Source: Roseobacter sp. CCS2 (GTDB lineage Bacteria > Pseudomonadota > Alphaproteobacteria > Rhodobacterales > Rhodobacteraceae). From it: 64,000 nucleotides of DNA. Below the pieces are notes generated by a model. It did no database searches, was not told where the DNA came from, and worked only from the letters and a program-made list of their open reading frames with translations. Positions within the stretch are counted from its first letter, which is position 1; every line of letters begins with the position of its first letter. Positions 39,923 through 50,202 of the stretch are shown here, piece by piece. The translations under genes and the position numbers were made by a program. The stretch spans positions 1,178,001-1,242,000 of the forward strand of contig NZ_AAYB01000001.1 of assembly GCF_000169435.1 (NCBI RefSeq), written 5' to 3'.

Positions 39923-41076
39923 GCCGTCAAAAGTTCACGCAAGACAGCGTTAAGCACTGGATAACCCTGATCGGTCACGCGGAGCACATCATCTTGTTTT
40001 TGAACAAAGCCGCTTTCTTGTAAGTTATTGATATTGTTTTGAAATATATATGTCACGCAGTCAGAAAATCGGGAAAGCTGAACACCCTCCCGCAACCGCA
40101 TTCCCATAAGCAAAAACTCAACAAATTGATCCTGACGATCCAAAGCTTCTAGATTGCCATCCCCATTCCCTGTTTTCAAAACTTGTGAAAGCCAGATAGT
40201 GGGCGCAAGAGATGCCTCTGTCGCATAGCGCGTCCCCCCCAGCGTCAAACGCCCATGCGCACCCGGTCCAATGCCCGCGTAATCGCCGTATTTCCAATAG
40301 ATTTTGTTGTGGACACTTTCACACTCAGGCCGGGCATGGTTCGATACTTCATAAGAAAAAAGTCCAGCCTCACCACAAACCTCTTGGGTGGCCATGTACA
40401 TATCAGCCGCTGCATCGTCGTCTGGCAAATCGCGCAGTTTTCCAGCAGCGTACCGATCACCAAATGCTGTCCCGTCTTCGATTGTCAGCTGGTACAAAGA
40501 TAGATGATCAACAGCCAAATTTAGGGCCTGACCCAATTCTGATGTCCAATCTTTCAGGGACTGGCCTTGCCGCGCATAAATCAGATCGAAACTCACGCGG
40601 TCGAATGCATTTCGTGCAACATCAAAGGCCTGCATTGCCTCTCTTGCTGTATGAAGACGCCCCAGCGCTTTTAGGTCAGCATCATTTAGCGCCTGAATGC
40701 CCATCGACACCCGGTTAACCCCGGCATCCCGGTAGCCAGCGAACCGCCCTGCTTCAACTGATGTTGGATTTGCCTCCAGCGTAATTTCAATATCGTTAGC
40801 GAGAGGCCATGTTGCACGCACTTTTGTTAATATCGCGTCAACGACTGCTGGATCCATCAGGCTTGGTGTGCCGCCGCCAAAGAACACAGACCGTAAAACG
40901 CGACCTTTGGTTTCTTCGCCGATCCGCTCAATCTCGCTTAGATAAGCAGCTTGCCACGCTTTCTGATCAATCTGTGCCACGACATGGCTGTTGAAATCGC
41001 AATAGGGGCACTTCGCCTGACAAAACGGCCAGTGAATATAAAGGCCAAAGCCGCCATGTTCCCAATCTTCAGGCAA
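39919..41076 (-). CDS. hemW: radical SAM heme chaperone HemW
   Basis: The 385-residue radical SAM protein has HWPFCQAKCPYCDF, a CX3CX2C cluster motif, and FFGGGTPSLM. The sequence after the third cysteine (CDFNSH) fits HemW rather than true coproporphyrinogen oxidase HemN, which has an extra cysteine. HemW delivers heme to respiratory proteins. It starts with TTG at 41076, overlapping rdgB by 8 bp. It is third in a rph-rdgB-hemW run reading toward the origin. Confidence 0.9.
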   Translation of the reverse strand: MPEDWEHGGFGLYIHWPFCQAKCPYCDFNSHVVAQIDQKAWQAAYLSEIERIGEETKGRVLRSVFFGGGTPSLMDPAVVDAILTKVRATWPLANDIEITLEANPTSVEAGRFAGYRDAGVNRVSMGIQALNDADLKALGRLHTAREAMQAFDVARNAFDRVSFDLIYARQGQSLKDWTSELGQALNLAVDHLSLYQLTIEDGTAFGDRYAAGKLRDLPDDDAAADMYMATQEVCGEAGLFSYEVSNHARPECESVHNKIYWKYGDYAGIGPGAHGRLTLGGTRYATEASLAPTIWLSQVLKTGNGDGNLEALDRQDQFVEFLLMGMRLREGVQLSRFSDCVTYIFQNNINNLQESGFVQKQDDVLRVTDQGYPVLNAVLRELLTA

Positions 41077-41677
41077 AGCAACCAGCGATCAGTTTGGCAA
41101 AAGCATCGGCCCTGTGGCTGATCTTGTTCTTTTCCCAACGGTCCATTTCACCAAAGGTAATATCATATCCATCCGGCTGAAAAATCGGATCATATCCGTG
41201 GCCCTGATCGCCGCGCATTGGCCAAACGATCTGGCCGGGCATGACACCTGGAAACACTTCATCATGCCCATCTGGCCACGCCAGAACAAGCGTGCAACAA
41301 AACCGGGCCGTCCGCGGAAAAGGGGCGGAAACAGCCTCTAATTCAGCCCAACTTCGCTTCATTGCCATCTTAAAGTCACGGCCATTGGGCGTTTCGGCCC
41401 AATCCGCGGTGTAAACGCCCGGCGCACCACCCAACCCGTCAATTTCAATACCGCTATCGTCTGACAGTGCTGGCAAACCGATTGCCTGCGCTGCCGCATG
41501 CGCTTTAATTTGGGCATTCCCAACAAAGGTTGTCTCGGTCTCTTCTGGTTCGGGCAGTCCATGATCAGCGTTTGACGTTAAAGATACACCATAAGGCTTC
41601 AAAAGATCAGCAATCTCTTCCAGCTTCCCTTGGTTATGTGTCGCAATGACCAGTTCTTTGCCGTCAAAGCGCCGCAT
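41069..41677 (-). CDS. rdgB: non-canonical purine NTP pyrophosphatase RdgB
   Basis: RdgB/HAM1 removes dITP, XTP and similar bases from the nucleotide pool. The 202-residue protein shows IATHNQGKLEEI near its start, TFVGNAQIKAHAAA and the ALSDDSGIEIDGLGGAPGVYTA region typical of the family. Its ATG overlaps the rph stop. It is another nucleotide-cleaning enzyme near the origin, like Maf. Confidence 0.96.
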   Translation of the reverse strand: MRRFDGKELVIATHNQGKLEEIADLLKPYGVSLTSNADHGLPEPEETETTFVGNAQIKAHAAAQAIGLPALSDDSGIEIDGLGGAPGVYTADWAETPNGRDFKMAMKRSWAELEAVSAPFPRTARFCCTLVLAWPDGHDEVFPGVMPGQIVWPMRGDQGHGYDPIFQPDGYDITFGEMDRWEKNKISHRADAFAKLIAGCFA

Positions 41678-42384
41678 CAGCTGACAGCCGCCAGTTGGAT
41701 CGCGGTCAATTCGCCCACACCCTTTTCGGCCAGATCAACCAATCCATCCATCTGCGCACGGGTAAAGGTTGACCCTTCAGCAGACATCTGAATTTCAATC
41801 ATCTTGCCACCAGTCATGACAAAGTTCCCATCAACACCCGCCTCGCTATCCTCAGGATAATCCAGATCAAGCACTTCTTGCCCCGCATAAATCCCGCAAG
41901 AAATCGCCGCGACAGGATCAATTAACGGATCGCTGATCACATCACCCGCTTTCATTAACTTCTGCACAGCCAGCTTTAAAGCAACCCAACCACCGGTGAT
42001 CGACGCACAGCGCGTCCCGCCATCGGCCTGAATCACATCGCAATCCACGACAATCTGACGCTCGCTCAAAGCAACGCGATCAACACCAGCGCGTAAAGAT
42101 CGCCCAATCAACCGCTGAATTTCCTGCGTTCGCCCCGATTGCCCATTCTTCGCCTCGCGGCGCATGCGTGTGTTCGTCGCGCGCGGCAGCATACCATATT
42201 CCGCAGTGACCCAACCCAAACCAGAGTTCTTCAAAAACGGCGGCACCCGCTCGTCAATCGTGGCAGTGCATAAAACATGCGTATTCCCGCATTTAATCAG
42301 GCAAGAGCCCTCGGCATGCATCGTTACGCCTGTTTCAATGGAAACTTCGCGCATTTCGTTCGTCTGACGGCCTGATGGACGCAT
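41677..42384 (-). CDS. rph: ribonuclease PH
   Basis: RNase PH trims tRNA 3' ends phosphorolytically. The ATG at 42384 has AGGAGAG nine nt upstream and gives 235 residues, the usual length. A longer in-frame extension upstream crosses into hrcA and is rejected. Family motifs are [41 protein letters not shown] and the GVDGNFVMT loop. It is divergent from hrcA with 115 bp between. Confidence 0.96.
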   Translation of the reverse strand: MRPSGRQTNEMREVSIETGVTMHAEGSCLIKCGNTHVLCTATIDERVPPFLKNSGLGWVTAEYGMLPRATNTRMRREAKNGQSGRTQEIQRLIGRSLRAGVDRVALSERQIVVDCDVIQADGGTRCASITGGWVALKLAVQKLMKAGDVISDPLIDPVAAISCGIYAGQEVLDLDYPEDSEAGVDGNFVMTGGKMIEIQMSAEGSTFTRAQMDGLVDLAEKGVGELTAIQLAAVS

Positions 42385-42446
42385 GGGGTCTCTCCTATCG
42401 GTTGCAGTCCGGGGATACGCTGCCCACATATGAAATCCAACCCCGA

Positions 42447-42474
42447 TTGACGTAGGCCCGAACTTCGTTTTAAT
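42447..42474 (+). promoter_or_regulatory. candidate hrcA-grpE promoter
   Basis: TTGACG (42447-42452) and TTTAAT (42469-42474) are 16 nt apart and end 25 nt before the hrcA ATG. This looks like a housekeeping promoter (five of six in the -10). No CIRCE repeat, the operator of HrcA itself, is visible in the divergent region. Confidence 0.45.
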
Positions 42475-42499
42475 TGCCCAGCCTTTGTCTGAGGATCCG

Positions 42500-43564
42500 A
42501 TGACCGAACAACCGCCAAATATCGACGAAATGAACACCCGCTCGCGCGAGGTTTTTCGGCGCGTGGTCGAAGGGTATTTGGAAAGCGGCGCACCTGTCGG
42601 GTCACGGACCCTGACGCGGGATTTTTCGGAAAAGATCAGTGCCGCGACCATTCGCAATGTGATGCAAGACCTCGAATTTCTTGGGCTGGTGGGCAGCCCG
42701 CATGTCAGCGCCGGGCGCATCCCGACGCAGTTGGGCTTGCGTATGTTCGTTGATGGGTTGCTAGAGGTTGGCGATCTGGATGGAAAAGATCGCGAAACCA
42801 TCGACCGGACGCTGACAACTAACGACCAAGATGTGACCTCTGTGCTTGATCAGGTTGGAACAGCACTTTCAGGCGTGACCCATGGGGCAAGCCTTGTTCT
42901 GACTCCAAAACATGAAGCACCGATCAAGCACATCGAATTTGTCTCGCTATCCCAAGACCGTGCCCTTGTTGTGCTTGTGTTTGGTGATGGCCATGTCGAA
43001 AACCGCATTTTCACACCGCCACCGGGCCAAACCCCATCGTCCATGCGCGAGGCTGCAAATTTCCTCAACGCTATCGCTGCGGGGCATACATTGTCTGAGC
43101 TTGGCGCTGTAATCGCCCGTGAAATCAAAACTCGGCGGCAAGAGATTGATGCGCTTGCCGCTGAACTGATCGCCGATGGTTTCGCCCTTTGGGAAAACGA
43201 AGGCGAAGCGACCGAACGCCTGATCGTGCGTGGCCGCGGTAATCTATTGGGTGATGGCGAAAACGAAGCCGATCTGGAACGAATCCGTACCCTTTTCGAT
43301 GATCTTGAACGCAAGCGTGATATCGCCCAATTCCTTGATCTGGCAGAAGAAGGTGACGGTGTGCGCATTTTTATTGGCTCAGAGAACAAATTGTTCTCTT
43401 TATCGGGTTCATCTCTCGTCGTTTCCCCTTATATGAACGCCGACCGAAAGATAATTGGCGCGGTCGGTGTGATCGGGCCAACACGGCTCAATTACGGGCG
43501 CATCGTGCCGATTGTGAATTACACCGCAAAGTTGGTTGGCAAAATGATTGCTGACCGCTCTTAA
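42500..43564 (+). CDS. hrcA: heat-inducible transcription repressor HrcA
   Basis: HrcA represses groESL and other chaperone genes through CIRCE and senses GroEL availability. The ATG at 42500, with GAGG upstream, gives 354 residues. A TTG 15 bp earlier is less likely. The N-terminal winged helix (about 10-80, [34 protein letters not shown]) and the C-terminal GAF-like domain ending [22 protein letters not shown] are clear. It is followed by grpE after 11 bp. Confidence 0.96.
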   Translation: MTEQPPNIDEMNTRSREVFRRVVEGYLESGAPVGSRTLTRDFSEKISAATIRNVMQDLEFLGLVGSPHVSAGRIPTQLGLRMFVDGLLEVGDLDGKDRETIDRTLTTNDQDVTSVLDQVGTALSGVTHGASLVLTPKHEAPIKHIEFVSLSQDRALVVLVFGDGHVENRIFTPPPGQTPSSMREAANFLNAIAAGHTLSELGAVIAREIKTRRQEIDALAAELIADGFALWENEGEATERLIVRGRGNLLGDGENEADLERIRTLFDDLERKRDIAQFLDLAEEGDGVRIFIGSENKLFSLSGSSLVVSPYMNADRKIIGAVGVIGPTRLNYGRIVPIVNYTAKLVGKMIADRS

Positions 43565-43575
43565 AGGGAAGACAG

Positions 43576-44133
43576 ATGTCTGAGAAAGACGAAGAACTAC
43601 AAAGTCTTGATGAACTTGCCGCAGAAGGCGATGAAATTGATTTTGACGCGGCCGAAGCGACATTTGATGAAATAGAAGCATTGCGCGCCGAACGCGATGA
43701 ATACCGCGACAAATTCATGCGGGCGCTGGCCGATACTGAAAACCTGCGCAAACGCTCAGACCGTGACCGGCGCGAGGCCGAAGATTACGGTGGCTCAAAA
43801 CTTGCCCGTGATATGCTGCCTGTTTATGACAACATGCGCCGTGCATTACAGTCCTCCGCCGAGGCAGAGCAGGACGTGAACAAAGCCTTGCTTGAAGGTG
43901 TTGAGCTGACAATGCGTGAGCTGATCAGCGTGTTCAAAAAGCACGGGATCGACCCGATTACGCCGGAAGTTGGCGATAAATTCGACCCCAAGCTGCATCA
44001 GGCGATGTTCGAAGCGCCCCTGCCTGACACCAAAGCAGGTGACATCATTCAAGTCGCTGCTGAAGGGTTCATGCTGCACGATCGTTTGCTGCGTCCCGCA
44101 CAGGTTGGCGTATCATCAACACCCGCATCTTGA
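43576..44133 (+). CDS. grpE: nucleotide exchange factor GrpE
   Basis: GrpE releases ADP from DnaK. The 185-residue protein has an acidic N-terminus, a long coiled coil (about 25-75, with RDEYRDKFMRALADTENLRK) and the C-terminal beta domain (FDPKLHQAMFEAP, VAAEGFMLHDRLLRPAQVGVS). An AAAGGGA ribosome site precedes the ATG. The 3' end overlaps the TTG start of the next gene by 4 bp. Confidence 0.97.
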   Translation: MSEKDEELQSLDELAAEGDEIDFDAAEATFDEIEALRAERDEYRDKFMRALADTENLRKRSDRDRREAEDYGGSKLARDMLPVYDNMRRALQSSAEAEQDVNKALLEGVELTMRELISVFKKHGIDPITPEVGDKFDPKLHQAMFEAPLPDTKAGDIIQVAAEGFMLHDRLLRPAQVGVSSTPAS

Positions 44134-45185
44134 TTAAATACCTCTTTTCAGGGGTTCTTTTACTTGGTCTTTGGGTCAGCACTGCCCTTGCGCAAAGCTT
44201 TCCCGAAGACGCCGATTTTTACGTCAACGATTACGCCGATCTCCTGACTGACAGTCAGGAAGAAGATTTGCGCATCATTCTGGATGAACTTTATACACAG
44301 CGGGGCATTGAATTTACGGTGCTCACGATCACGCGGATGTCCGATTACGGGCATACAGGCAGCATCGAAAGCTTTGCAACTGATCTGTTTAACACATGGG
44401 GCATCGGTAACGCCGAACGCAACGATGGTCTGCTGTTACTCGTGTCTCACCTTGATCGCAAATTGCGCATTGAGGTAGGTGCAGGCTATGGCAACACACT
44501 GAATGATCCAATGGCGCGTGTTATCGACACTAAGATTGTGCCTAATTTCCGGCTTGATGAATATGCCGACGGTATTCGGTCCGGCGTGGAAGAGGTGATC
44601 TATCAAGTCGCCGGTGTCACGCCGGGGGCTTATGATGCATCTCCTTGGTATCAAGCTTGGATCCGTGTTGGCCGTTTTCTGACTGATCTTGGTTTCTTAC
44701 TGATACTGCCTTTTGCCGCAGCGGTTCCCTTTGTTGTACGCTTCATCCGCCGCATCAGGCGCAATCGTCCCCGGATATGCCCAAACGATGGGGCGCAGAT
44801 GCGCCGCTATCTGGAAGAAACCGAAGATGACAGCCTGTCACCCGGGCAATTGATGGAAGAACAGCTTGAAAGCGTCGACTATGATGTCTGGTACTGCAAC
44901 AGCTGCGATCACCTGACAATCGAAGGCTACCGCGCGTGGTTTTCACGTTATGGTGCTTGCCGCGAATGTGGTTTCCGCACGGTAGAAGGGGACAGCCGCG
45001 TTGTGAAATCTGCGACCTATTCGTCCACAGGGCTGCGTGAAACTGATTATAGCTGCCATCACTGCGATGCGCAGTATACGATCACAAGCACCATCCCTAA
45101 AAGAAAACGCAGCACGTCGTCTTCGTCCAGTGGCAGCCGTGGCGGCGGGCGGTCTAGTGGTGGCGGTGCAAGCGGCAACTGGTAG
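44130..45185 (+). CDS. TPM-domain membrane protein with CxxC-rich cytoplasmic part
   Basis: The 351-residue protein starts with a signal peptide (about 1-21), then a TPM domain (about 28-160, GIEFTVLTITRM, NDGLLLLVSHLDRKLRIEVGAG). A membrane segment (about 185-210) and a region with several cysteine pairs follow (RICPNDG, YCNSCDHL, CRECGF, CHHCDAQY), which may bind zinc. The C-terminus is Ser/Gly-rich, ending GGGASGNW like YgcG proteins. It uses a TTG start overlapping grpE. TPM proteins are linked to membrane stress or photosystem repair in other organisms. The function here is unknown. Confidence 0.8.
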   Translation: MIKYLFSGVLLLGLWVSTALAQSFPEDADFYVNDYADLLTDSQEEDLRIILDELYTQRGIEFTVLTITRMSDYGHTGSIESFATDLFNTWGIGNAERNDGLLLLVSHLDRKLRIEVGAGYGNTLNDPMARVIDTKIVPNFRLDEYADGIRSGVEEVIYQVAGVTPGAYDASPWYQAWIRVGRFLTDLGFLLILPFAAAVPFVVRFIRRIRRNRPRICPNDGAQMRRYLEETEDDSLSPGQLMEEQLESVDYDVWYCNSCDHLTIEGYRAWFSRYGACRECGFRTVEGDSRVVKSATYSSTGLRETDYSCHHCDAQYTITSTIPKRKRSTSSSSSGSRGGGRSSGGGASGNW

Positions 45186-45187
45186 TA

Positions 45188-47824
45188 TTATTCATCGTCG
45201 ACCATGTTGCGCAGTTCATAAATCAACGTCAAAGCTTCTTTTGGTGTCAGGTCATCCGGGAAAACGCCCTTCAAAGCGTCCTCGACTTTTGATGCCTTTA
45301 CAGCGGCAGGTTTTGGCGCTGGCGTCGCTGCAAATAGCGGCAGATCATCAATAATTGCCTTTTGTGCACCGCCACCTTCACGCTCGCCCTTTTCCAATGC
45401 GTCCAAAACCACCTTTGCCCGTTCAACAACGACAGGCGGCAGCCCTGCCAACCGCGCCACCTGTACCCCATAACTGCGATCAGCGGTGCCGCGTTTGACC
45501 TCGTGCAGAAAAATGACGTCACCTTCCCACTCTTTCACCGTAACCGTGGCGTTATCAACGCCATCCAGCTTGGCCGACAGCGCCGACATTTCGTGGTAAT
45601 GCGTCGCAAAGAGCGCACGACAGCGGTTCACATCATGCAAATGCTCTAGCGTTGCCCAAGCGATTGATAAACCGTCATATGTTGCAGTGCCGCGCCCGAT
45701 TTCATCCAAAATCACCAGCGCCCGGTCGTCCGCTTGATTAAGGATGGCCGCGGTTTCAACCATCTCGACCATAAAGGTCGAACGCCCACGCGCCAGATCA
45801 TCGGATGCGCCGACGCGGCTAAAAATTTGGCTGACAATTCCGATATATGCCTCGGTTGCTGGCACAAAACTGCCCATTTGCGCCAAAATCGCCAGCAAAG
45901 CGTTCTGGCGCAGGAATGTCGATTTACCTGCCATGTTCGGACCGGTCAGCAACCAGATAGGGGCGTCGGTTAGCCCGCAATCGTTCGCAATAAACGGCGT
46001 ACCATCTTTTTGCAGGGCGGCTTCCACCACAGGATGGCGTCCACCTGAAATTTCGAACGCACGACTATCATCAACTTTCGGGCGTACCCAGTTTTCTGTC
46101 ATTGCCAGATGCGCAAGGGCTGCCATCAGATCAATCTCGGACAGTGCACGGGCCAGCGCACCCAAAGGGCCAGCCTGCGCAATAATCGCCTCGGTTAGGC
46201 TGGAATAGAGCCGTTTTTCAATCTCTAGCGCCCGTCCACCGGCGTTCAAAATACGCGTCTCAATCTCGGACAATTCTACTGTGGTGAAACGGACTTGGTT
46301 CGCAGTTGTCTGCCGATGAATGAAGGTTTCATTCAACGGCGGGGTCATCATTTTGTCGGCATGGGTTGCTGTCGTTTCGATGAAATAGCCCAGCACATTG
46401 TTGTGCTTGATCTTCAGCGACGAAACCCCGGATGCTTCAATGAACTCTGCCTGCATCCCGGCAATGACAGACCGGCCTTCGTCACGCAGCGTACGCACTT
46501 CATCCAGCTCGGCATTATATTCTGGCGCAATGAACCCGCCATCGCGTGACAAAAGCGGCGGTTCTGCAATCAAAGCTTCATCAAGCAGGTTTAGTAAGGT
46601 GCCGTGCCCGGTAAGATCATCCGCGGCATCGGACAAGATCTGCGGCAAATCTTTTGGCAATCGTTCAGAAAGCTGCCTAGCCTGTCCAATCGTGTTGCGA
46701 ATGGCCGCCATATCCCGCGGGCCCCCGCGATCCAGCGCCAAACGTGATAATGCACGGTCTAAATCATGTACGCCACGCAGCGCCTCGCGAATGTCTTCGG
46801 TTAACCGCGTATCCTCCGCCAAATATGAAACGGCATTCAACCGCGCGGCAATAACATCAGCGTTACAAGATGGCGACGCCAACCGCCGTTCCAGCAAACG
46901 CGCGGCCCCGGCTGTTGCCGTCCGATCAATGCAATGCAAAAGCGAACCTTGCTTACCACCGTTCATTGCGTGCGTCAGTTCAAGCGATTTGCGGGTTGCC
47001 GCATCAATCTGCATCGCCGCAGATTGGCCTTCTTGTACCGGTGGGCGAAGTAACGGCAGATTACCGCGTTGTGTGATATCCAGATATTCCGCCACGGCGG
47101 ACATCGCCCCAACCTCGGCCCTGCCGAAGCTGCCAAAAGCATCAAGCGACCCAACTTTATAGAGACTGCACAGGCGTTTTTCACCAGATGTACTGTCGAA
47201 CGCCGCTGCCCCCAAAGTAGTAAGCGTTGCACCGGAATCAGATACTATTCCAGCCCAATCTGCGTCATTCCCGTCGACAACGATCACCTCGCGCGGGGTT
47301 AGTCGCGCCAGTTCCGGCCCCAGTTGCGCACCAGAACAAGCCATCACATGAAACGCCCCAGTTGAGATATCGACCCAAGCCAGCGCGCCCTCATCACGTA
47401 CCATGTGAAACGCAGCAAGGAAGTTGTGCCGCCGCGCATCCAGCAGTGAATCCTCGGTCAATGTGCCCGGTGTGACCAGCCGCACGACCTCGCGCTTCAC
47501 AACGGCCTTATACCCACGCTTTTTCGCTTCAGTGGGGCTTTCCATCTGTTCGCAAACAGCGACCCGAAACCCTTTTCGGATCAGTGTCAGGAAATATCCT
47601 TCGGCCGCATGATGTGGTACGCCGCACATCGGTATGTCTTGGTCGTCGTGCTTGCCCCGCTTAGTTAGCGCGATATCCAGCGCCTCAGCTGCGGCGACAG
47701 CATCGTCAAAGAACATCTCATAGAAATCACCCATCCGGTAAAACAGCAGGGCATCGGGATGCTCGGCTTTAATCTCCAGATATTGCGCCATCATGGGCGT
47801 TGTGGTGCTTTTGGTGCTGGTCAT
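45188..47824 (-). CDS. mutS: DNA mismatch repair protein MutS
   Basis: MutS recognises mispairs. The 878-residue protein has the mismatch-binding domain with the Phe-x-Glu motif (RMGDFYEMFFDDA, about 30-42), the clamp and lever domains, Walker A GPNMAGKST (about 640-648) and Walker B VILDEIGRGT. Its stop is 2 bp from the convergent TPM gene, so the two transcripts must run into each other. It is divergent from maeB. Confidence 0.98.
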   Translation of the reverse strand: MTSTKSTTTPMMAQYLEIKAEHPDALLFYRMGDFYEMFFDDAVAAAEALDIALTKRGKHDDQDIPMCGVPHHAAEGYFLTLIRKGFRVAVCEQMESPTEAKKRGYKAVVKREVVRLVTPGTLTEDSLLDARRHNFLAAFHMVRDEGALAWVDISTGAFHVMACSGAQLGPELARLTPREVIVVDGNDADWAGIVSDSGATLTTLGAAAFDSTSGEKRLCSLYKVGSLDAFGSFGRAEVGAMSAVAEYLDITQRGNLPLLRPPVQEGQSAAMQIDAATRKSLELTHAMNGGKQGSLLHCIDRTATAGAARLLERRLASPSCNADVIAARLNAVSYLAEDTRLTEDIREALRGVHDLDRALSRLALDRGGPRDMAAIRNTIGQARQLSERLPKDLPQILSDAADDLTGHGTLLNLLDEALIAEPPLLSRDGGFIAPEYNAELDEVRTLRDEGRSVIAGMQAEFIEASGVSSLKIKHNNVLGYFIETTATHADKMMTPPLNETFIHRQTTANQVRFTTVELSEIETRILNAGGRALEIEKRLYSSLTEAIIAQAGPLGALARALSEIDLMAALAHLAMTENWVRPKVDDSRAFEISGGRHPVVEAALQKDGTPFIANDCGLTDAPIWLLTGPNMAGKSTFLRQNALLAILAQMGSFVPATEAYIGIVSQIFSRVGASDDLARGRSTFMVEMVETAAILNQADDRALVILDEIGRGTATYDGLSIAWATLEHLHDVNRCRALFATHYHEMSALSAKLDGVDNATVTVKEWEGDVIFLHEVKRGTADRSYGVQVARLAGLPPVVVERAKVVLDALEKGEREGGGAQKAIIDDLPLFAATPAPKPAAVKASKVEDALKGVFPDDLTPKEALTLIYELRNMVDDE

Positions 47825-47946
47825 GCATCCCCCCGGATCATCCCGCGCACATTAACAGCATGAGGTAGCTGCGAAACCCTGAAATGAATCCGTTGCAGGC
47901 CAGTATCGGAACCCGCTATGACTTGTGGGCTGAAGAGGGGGATCAG

Positions 47947-50202
47947 ATGCCAAAGAATAAACTTACCCGCGAGGATGCGCTGCAATTTCATATGCAGCCA
48001 AGCCCGGGAAAATGGGAAATTCAGGCGACTGTGCCGATGACAACCCAACGCGACCTGTCACTGGCTTATTCCCCCGGTGTGGCGATCCCATGCGAGGAAA
48101 TCGCGGCAGACCCTGCGACCGCCTATGACTATACAAACAAAGGTAATCTGGTTGCGGTTATTTCCAACGGCACCGCTGTTCTTGGCCTTGGTAATCTTGG
48201 CGCGCTGGGCAGCAAACCGGTGATGGAGGGTAAGTCGGTGCTGTTTAAACGCTTTGCCGATGTGAATTCCGTCGATCTAGAGCTGGACACCGAAGACCCC
48301 GACGAATTCATCAAGGCTGTTAAGTTGATGGGCCCCACGTTCGGCGGCATCAATCTTGAAGATATCAAAGCGCCAGAGTGTTTTATCATTGAACAAACGC
48401 TTAAAGAGCAGATGGATATCCCCGTTTTCCACGACGACCAACACGGCACGGCTGTTATCTGCGCTGCCGGGTTGCTGAATGCGCTGCATCTGTCCGGTAA
48501 AAAGATCGAAGAGGTTAAGATTGTTCTTAACGGTGCGGGTGCTGCCGGTATTGCCTGCCTTGAACTTCTCAAAGCGATGGGCGCCAAGCATGACAATTGC
48601 ATCATGGCTGACACCAAAGGCGTCATCTACCAAGGCCGGACCGAGGGGATGAACCAATGGAAATCCGCCCATGCGGCCAATACGAAGGCGCGCACGCTGG
48701 ATGATGCGATGAAGGGTTGTGATGTATTTTTGGGGGTTAGCGCAAAAGGGGCTGTCACCCAAGAAATGGTGTCTAACATGGCGGAAAACCCCGTTATCTT
48801 TGCCATGGCGAACCCCGATCCAGAGATTACACCAGAAGATGCCCATGCCGTCCGCGAGGATGCCATTGTCGCCACGGGGCGCAGCGATTACCCGAACCAA
48901 GTGAACAACGTGCTTGGTTTTCCTTATCTGTTCCGTGGCGCGCTGGACATTCATGCGCGTGCAATTAACGATGAAATGAAAATCGCCTGCGCCGAAGCGC
49001 TTGCCGCACTCGCCCGTGAGGACGTGCCAGATGAAGTCGCCATGGCGTATGGCAAGAAACTGACGTTTGGGCGCGATTACATTATTCCAACGCCGTTTGA
49101 TCCCCGCCTGATCCACCGCATTCCAACTGCGGTTGCCCAAGCTGGCATGAAAACGGGTGTCGCGCGCCGCCCGATCGTCGATATGGATGCTTATGAACTG
49201 TCGCTCAAATCCCGGATGGATCCGACACAATCCATCTTGCGCAGCCTGAACGCGCGAGCCCGCGCCAATCAGTCGACCGTTGTTTTTGCCGAAGGCGATG
49301 ATCCGCGCGTATTGCGGGCGGCCGTGATGTATCAACGCTCTGGCATGGGCAAGGCCTTGGTCGTCGGGCGCGAAGATGACGTGAAAGAAAAGCTAACTGC
49401 TGAAGGACTGTCAGAAGCTTATGACGAGCTGGAAATCGTTAACGCAGCGACAACGCAACACTTGGATACGTACAAGGCGTTCCTTTATGAGCGCCTGCAA
49501 CGCAAAGGCTTTGATGCCCAAGACGTGCACCGTCTGGCGGCGCGTGATCGGCACGTGTTTGCCGCACTGATCCTCGCCCATGGTCATGCGGACGGGATGG
49601 TCACAGGTGCGACACGTAAATCAGCGCATATTCTGGAACTGATCAACCATGTGTTTGACGCCGAACCGCATGACGGTGCTGTTGGCGTCACGGCGGTGCT
49701 GCATAAGGGGCGGATCGTGCTGATCACAGATACGCTGGTGCACGAATGGCCAGATGAGAATGACTTGGCCGATATCGCTGAACGTGGCGCTTTTGTTGCG
49801 CGCGAGTTGGGGTTAGAGCCGCGCGTGGCTTTCCTGTCATTTTCGACCTTCGGCTATCCGGTGTCGGAACGGGCCGAAAAGATGCACAAAGCGCCTAAAG
49901 TGCTGGACGCGCGCAAAGCTGATTTCGAATACGAAGGCGAAATGACCGTGGACGTGGCACTGAATGTACAAGCGCAAGAGAACTACCCGTTCCAGCGCTT
50001 GACCGGTCCGGCGAATGTGCTGGTCGTCCCGGCACGGCACTCAGCGTCAATTTCTGTGAAGTTGATGCAAGAAATGGCCGGCGCAACGGTAATCGGCCCG
50101 ATCCTGTCAGGTATCGGTAAACCGATCCAGATTTGTTCAACAGGATCCACAGTCAACGACATCATGAATATGGCCGTAATTGCGGCCTGCAAGGTTGACT
50201 GA
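47947..50202 (+). CDS. maeB: NADP-dependent malic enzyme with phosphotransacetylase-like domain
   Basis: MaeB decarboxylates malate to pyruvate and makes NADPH. The ATG at 47947 has a good GAGGGGG ribosome site and gives 751 residues; an upstream in-frame ATG at 47884 is less likely. The N-terminal malic enzyme half (SLAYSPGVAIPCEEI, FHDDQHGTAVI, NAD(P)-binding LNGAGAAGIAC) is followed by a C-terminal phosphate acetyltransferase-like domain (about 440-751, FAEGDDPRVLRAA). That domain is usually regulatory, not catalytic. The stop overlaps the next start (TGATG). Confidence 0.96.
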   Translation: MPKNKLTREDALQFHMQPSPGKWEIQATVPMTTQRDLSLAYSPGVAIPCEEIAADPATAYDYTNKGNLVAVISNGTAVLGLGNLGALGSKPVMEGKSVLFKRFADVNSVDLELDTEDPDEFIKAVKLMGPTFGGINLEDIKAPECFIIEQTLKEQMDIPVFHDDQHGTAVICAAGLLNALHLSGKKIEEVKIVLNGAGAAGIACLELLKAMGAKHDNCIMADTKGVIYQGRTEGMNQWKSAHAANTKARTLDDAMKGCDVFLGVSAKGAVTQEMVSNMAENPVIFAMANPDPEITPEDAHAVREDAIVATGRSDYPNQVNNVLGFPYLFRGALDIHARAINDEMKIACAEALAALAREDVPDEVAMAYGKKLTFGRDYIIPTPFDPRLIHRIPTAVAQAGMKTGVARRPIVDMDAYELSLKSRMDPTQSILRSLNARARANQSTVVFAEGDDPRVLRAAVMYQRSGMGKALVVGREDDVKEKLTAEGLSEAYDELEIVNAATTQHLDTYKAFLYERLQRKGFDAQDVHRLAARDRHVFAALILAHGHADGMVTGATRKSAHILELINHVFDAEPHDGAVGVTAVLHKGRIVLITDTLVHEWPDENDLADIAERGAFVARELGLEPRVAFLSFSTFGYPVSERAEKMHKAPKVLDARKADFEYEGEMTVDVALNVQAQENYPFQRLTGPANVLVVPARHSASISVKLMQEMAGATVIGPILSGIGKPIQICSTGSTVNDIMNMAVIAACKVD

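Noticed and set aside
39919..41076. Anaerobic coproporphyrinogen oxidase HemN
   Set aside because: The cysteine motif ends CDFNSH without the fourth cysteine of HemN, which points to the heme chaperone HemW.
42385..42499. CIRCE operator expected near hrcA
   Set aside because: No TTAGCACTC-N9-GAGTGCTAA or close version is present in the divergent region.
42385..42801. N-terminal extension of rph
   Set aside because: It crosses the promoter region and the start of divergent hrcA; the ATG at 42384 has a clear AGGAGAG ribosome site and gives the normal length.
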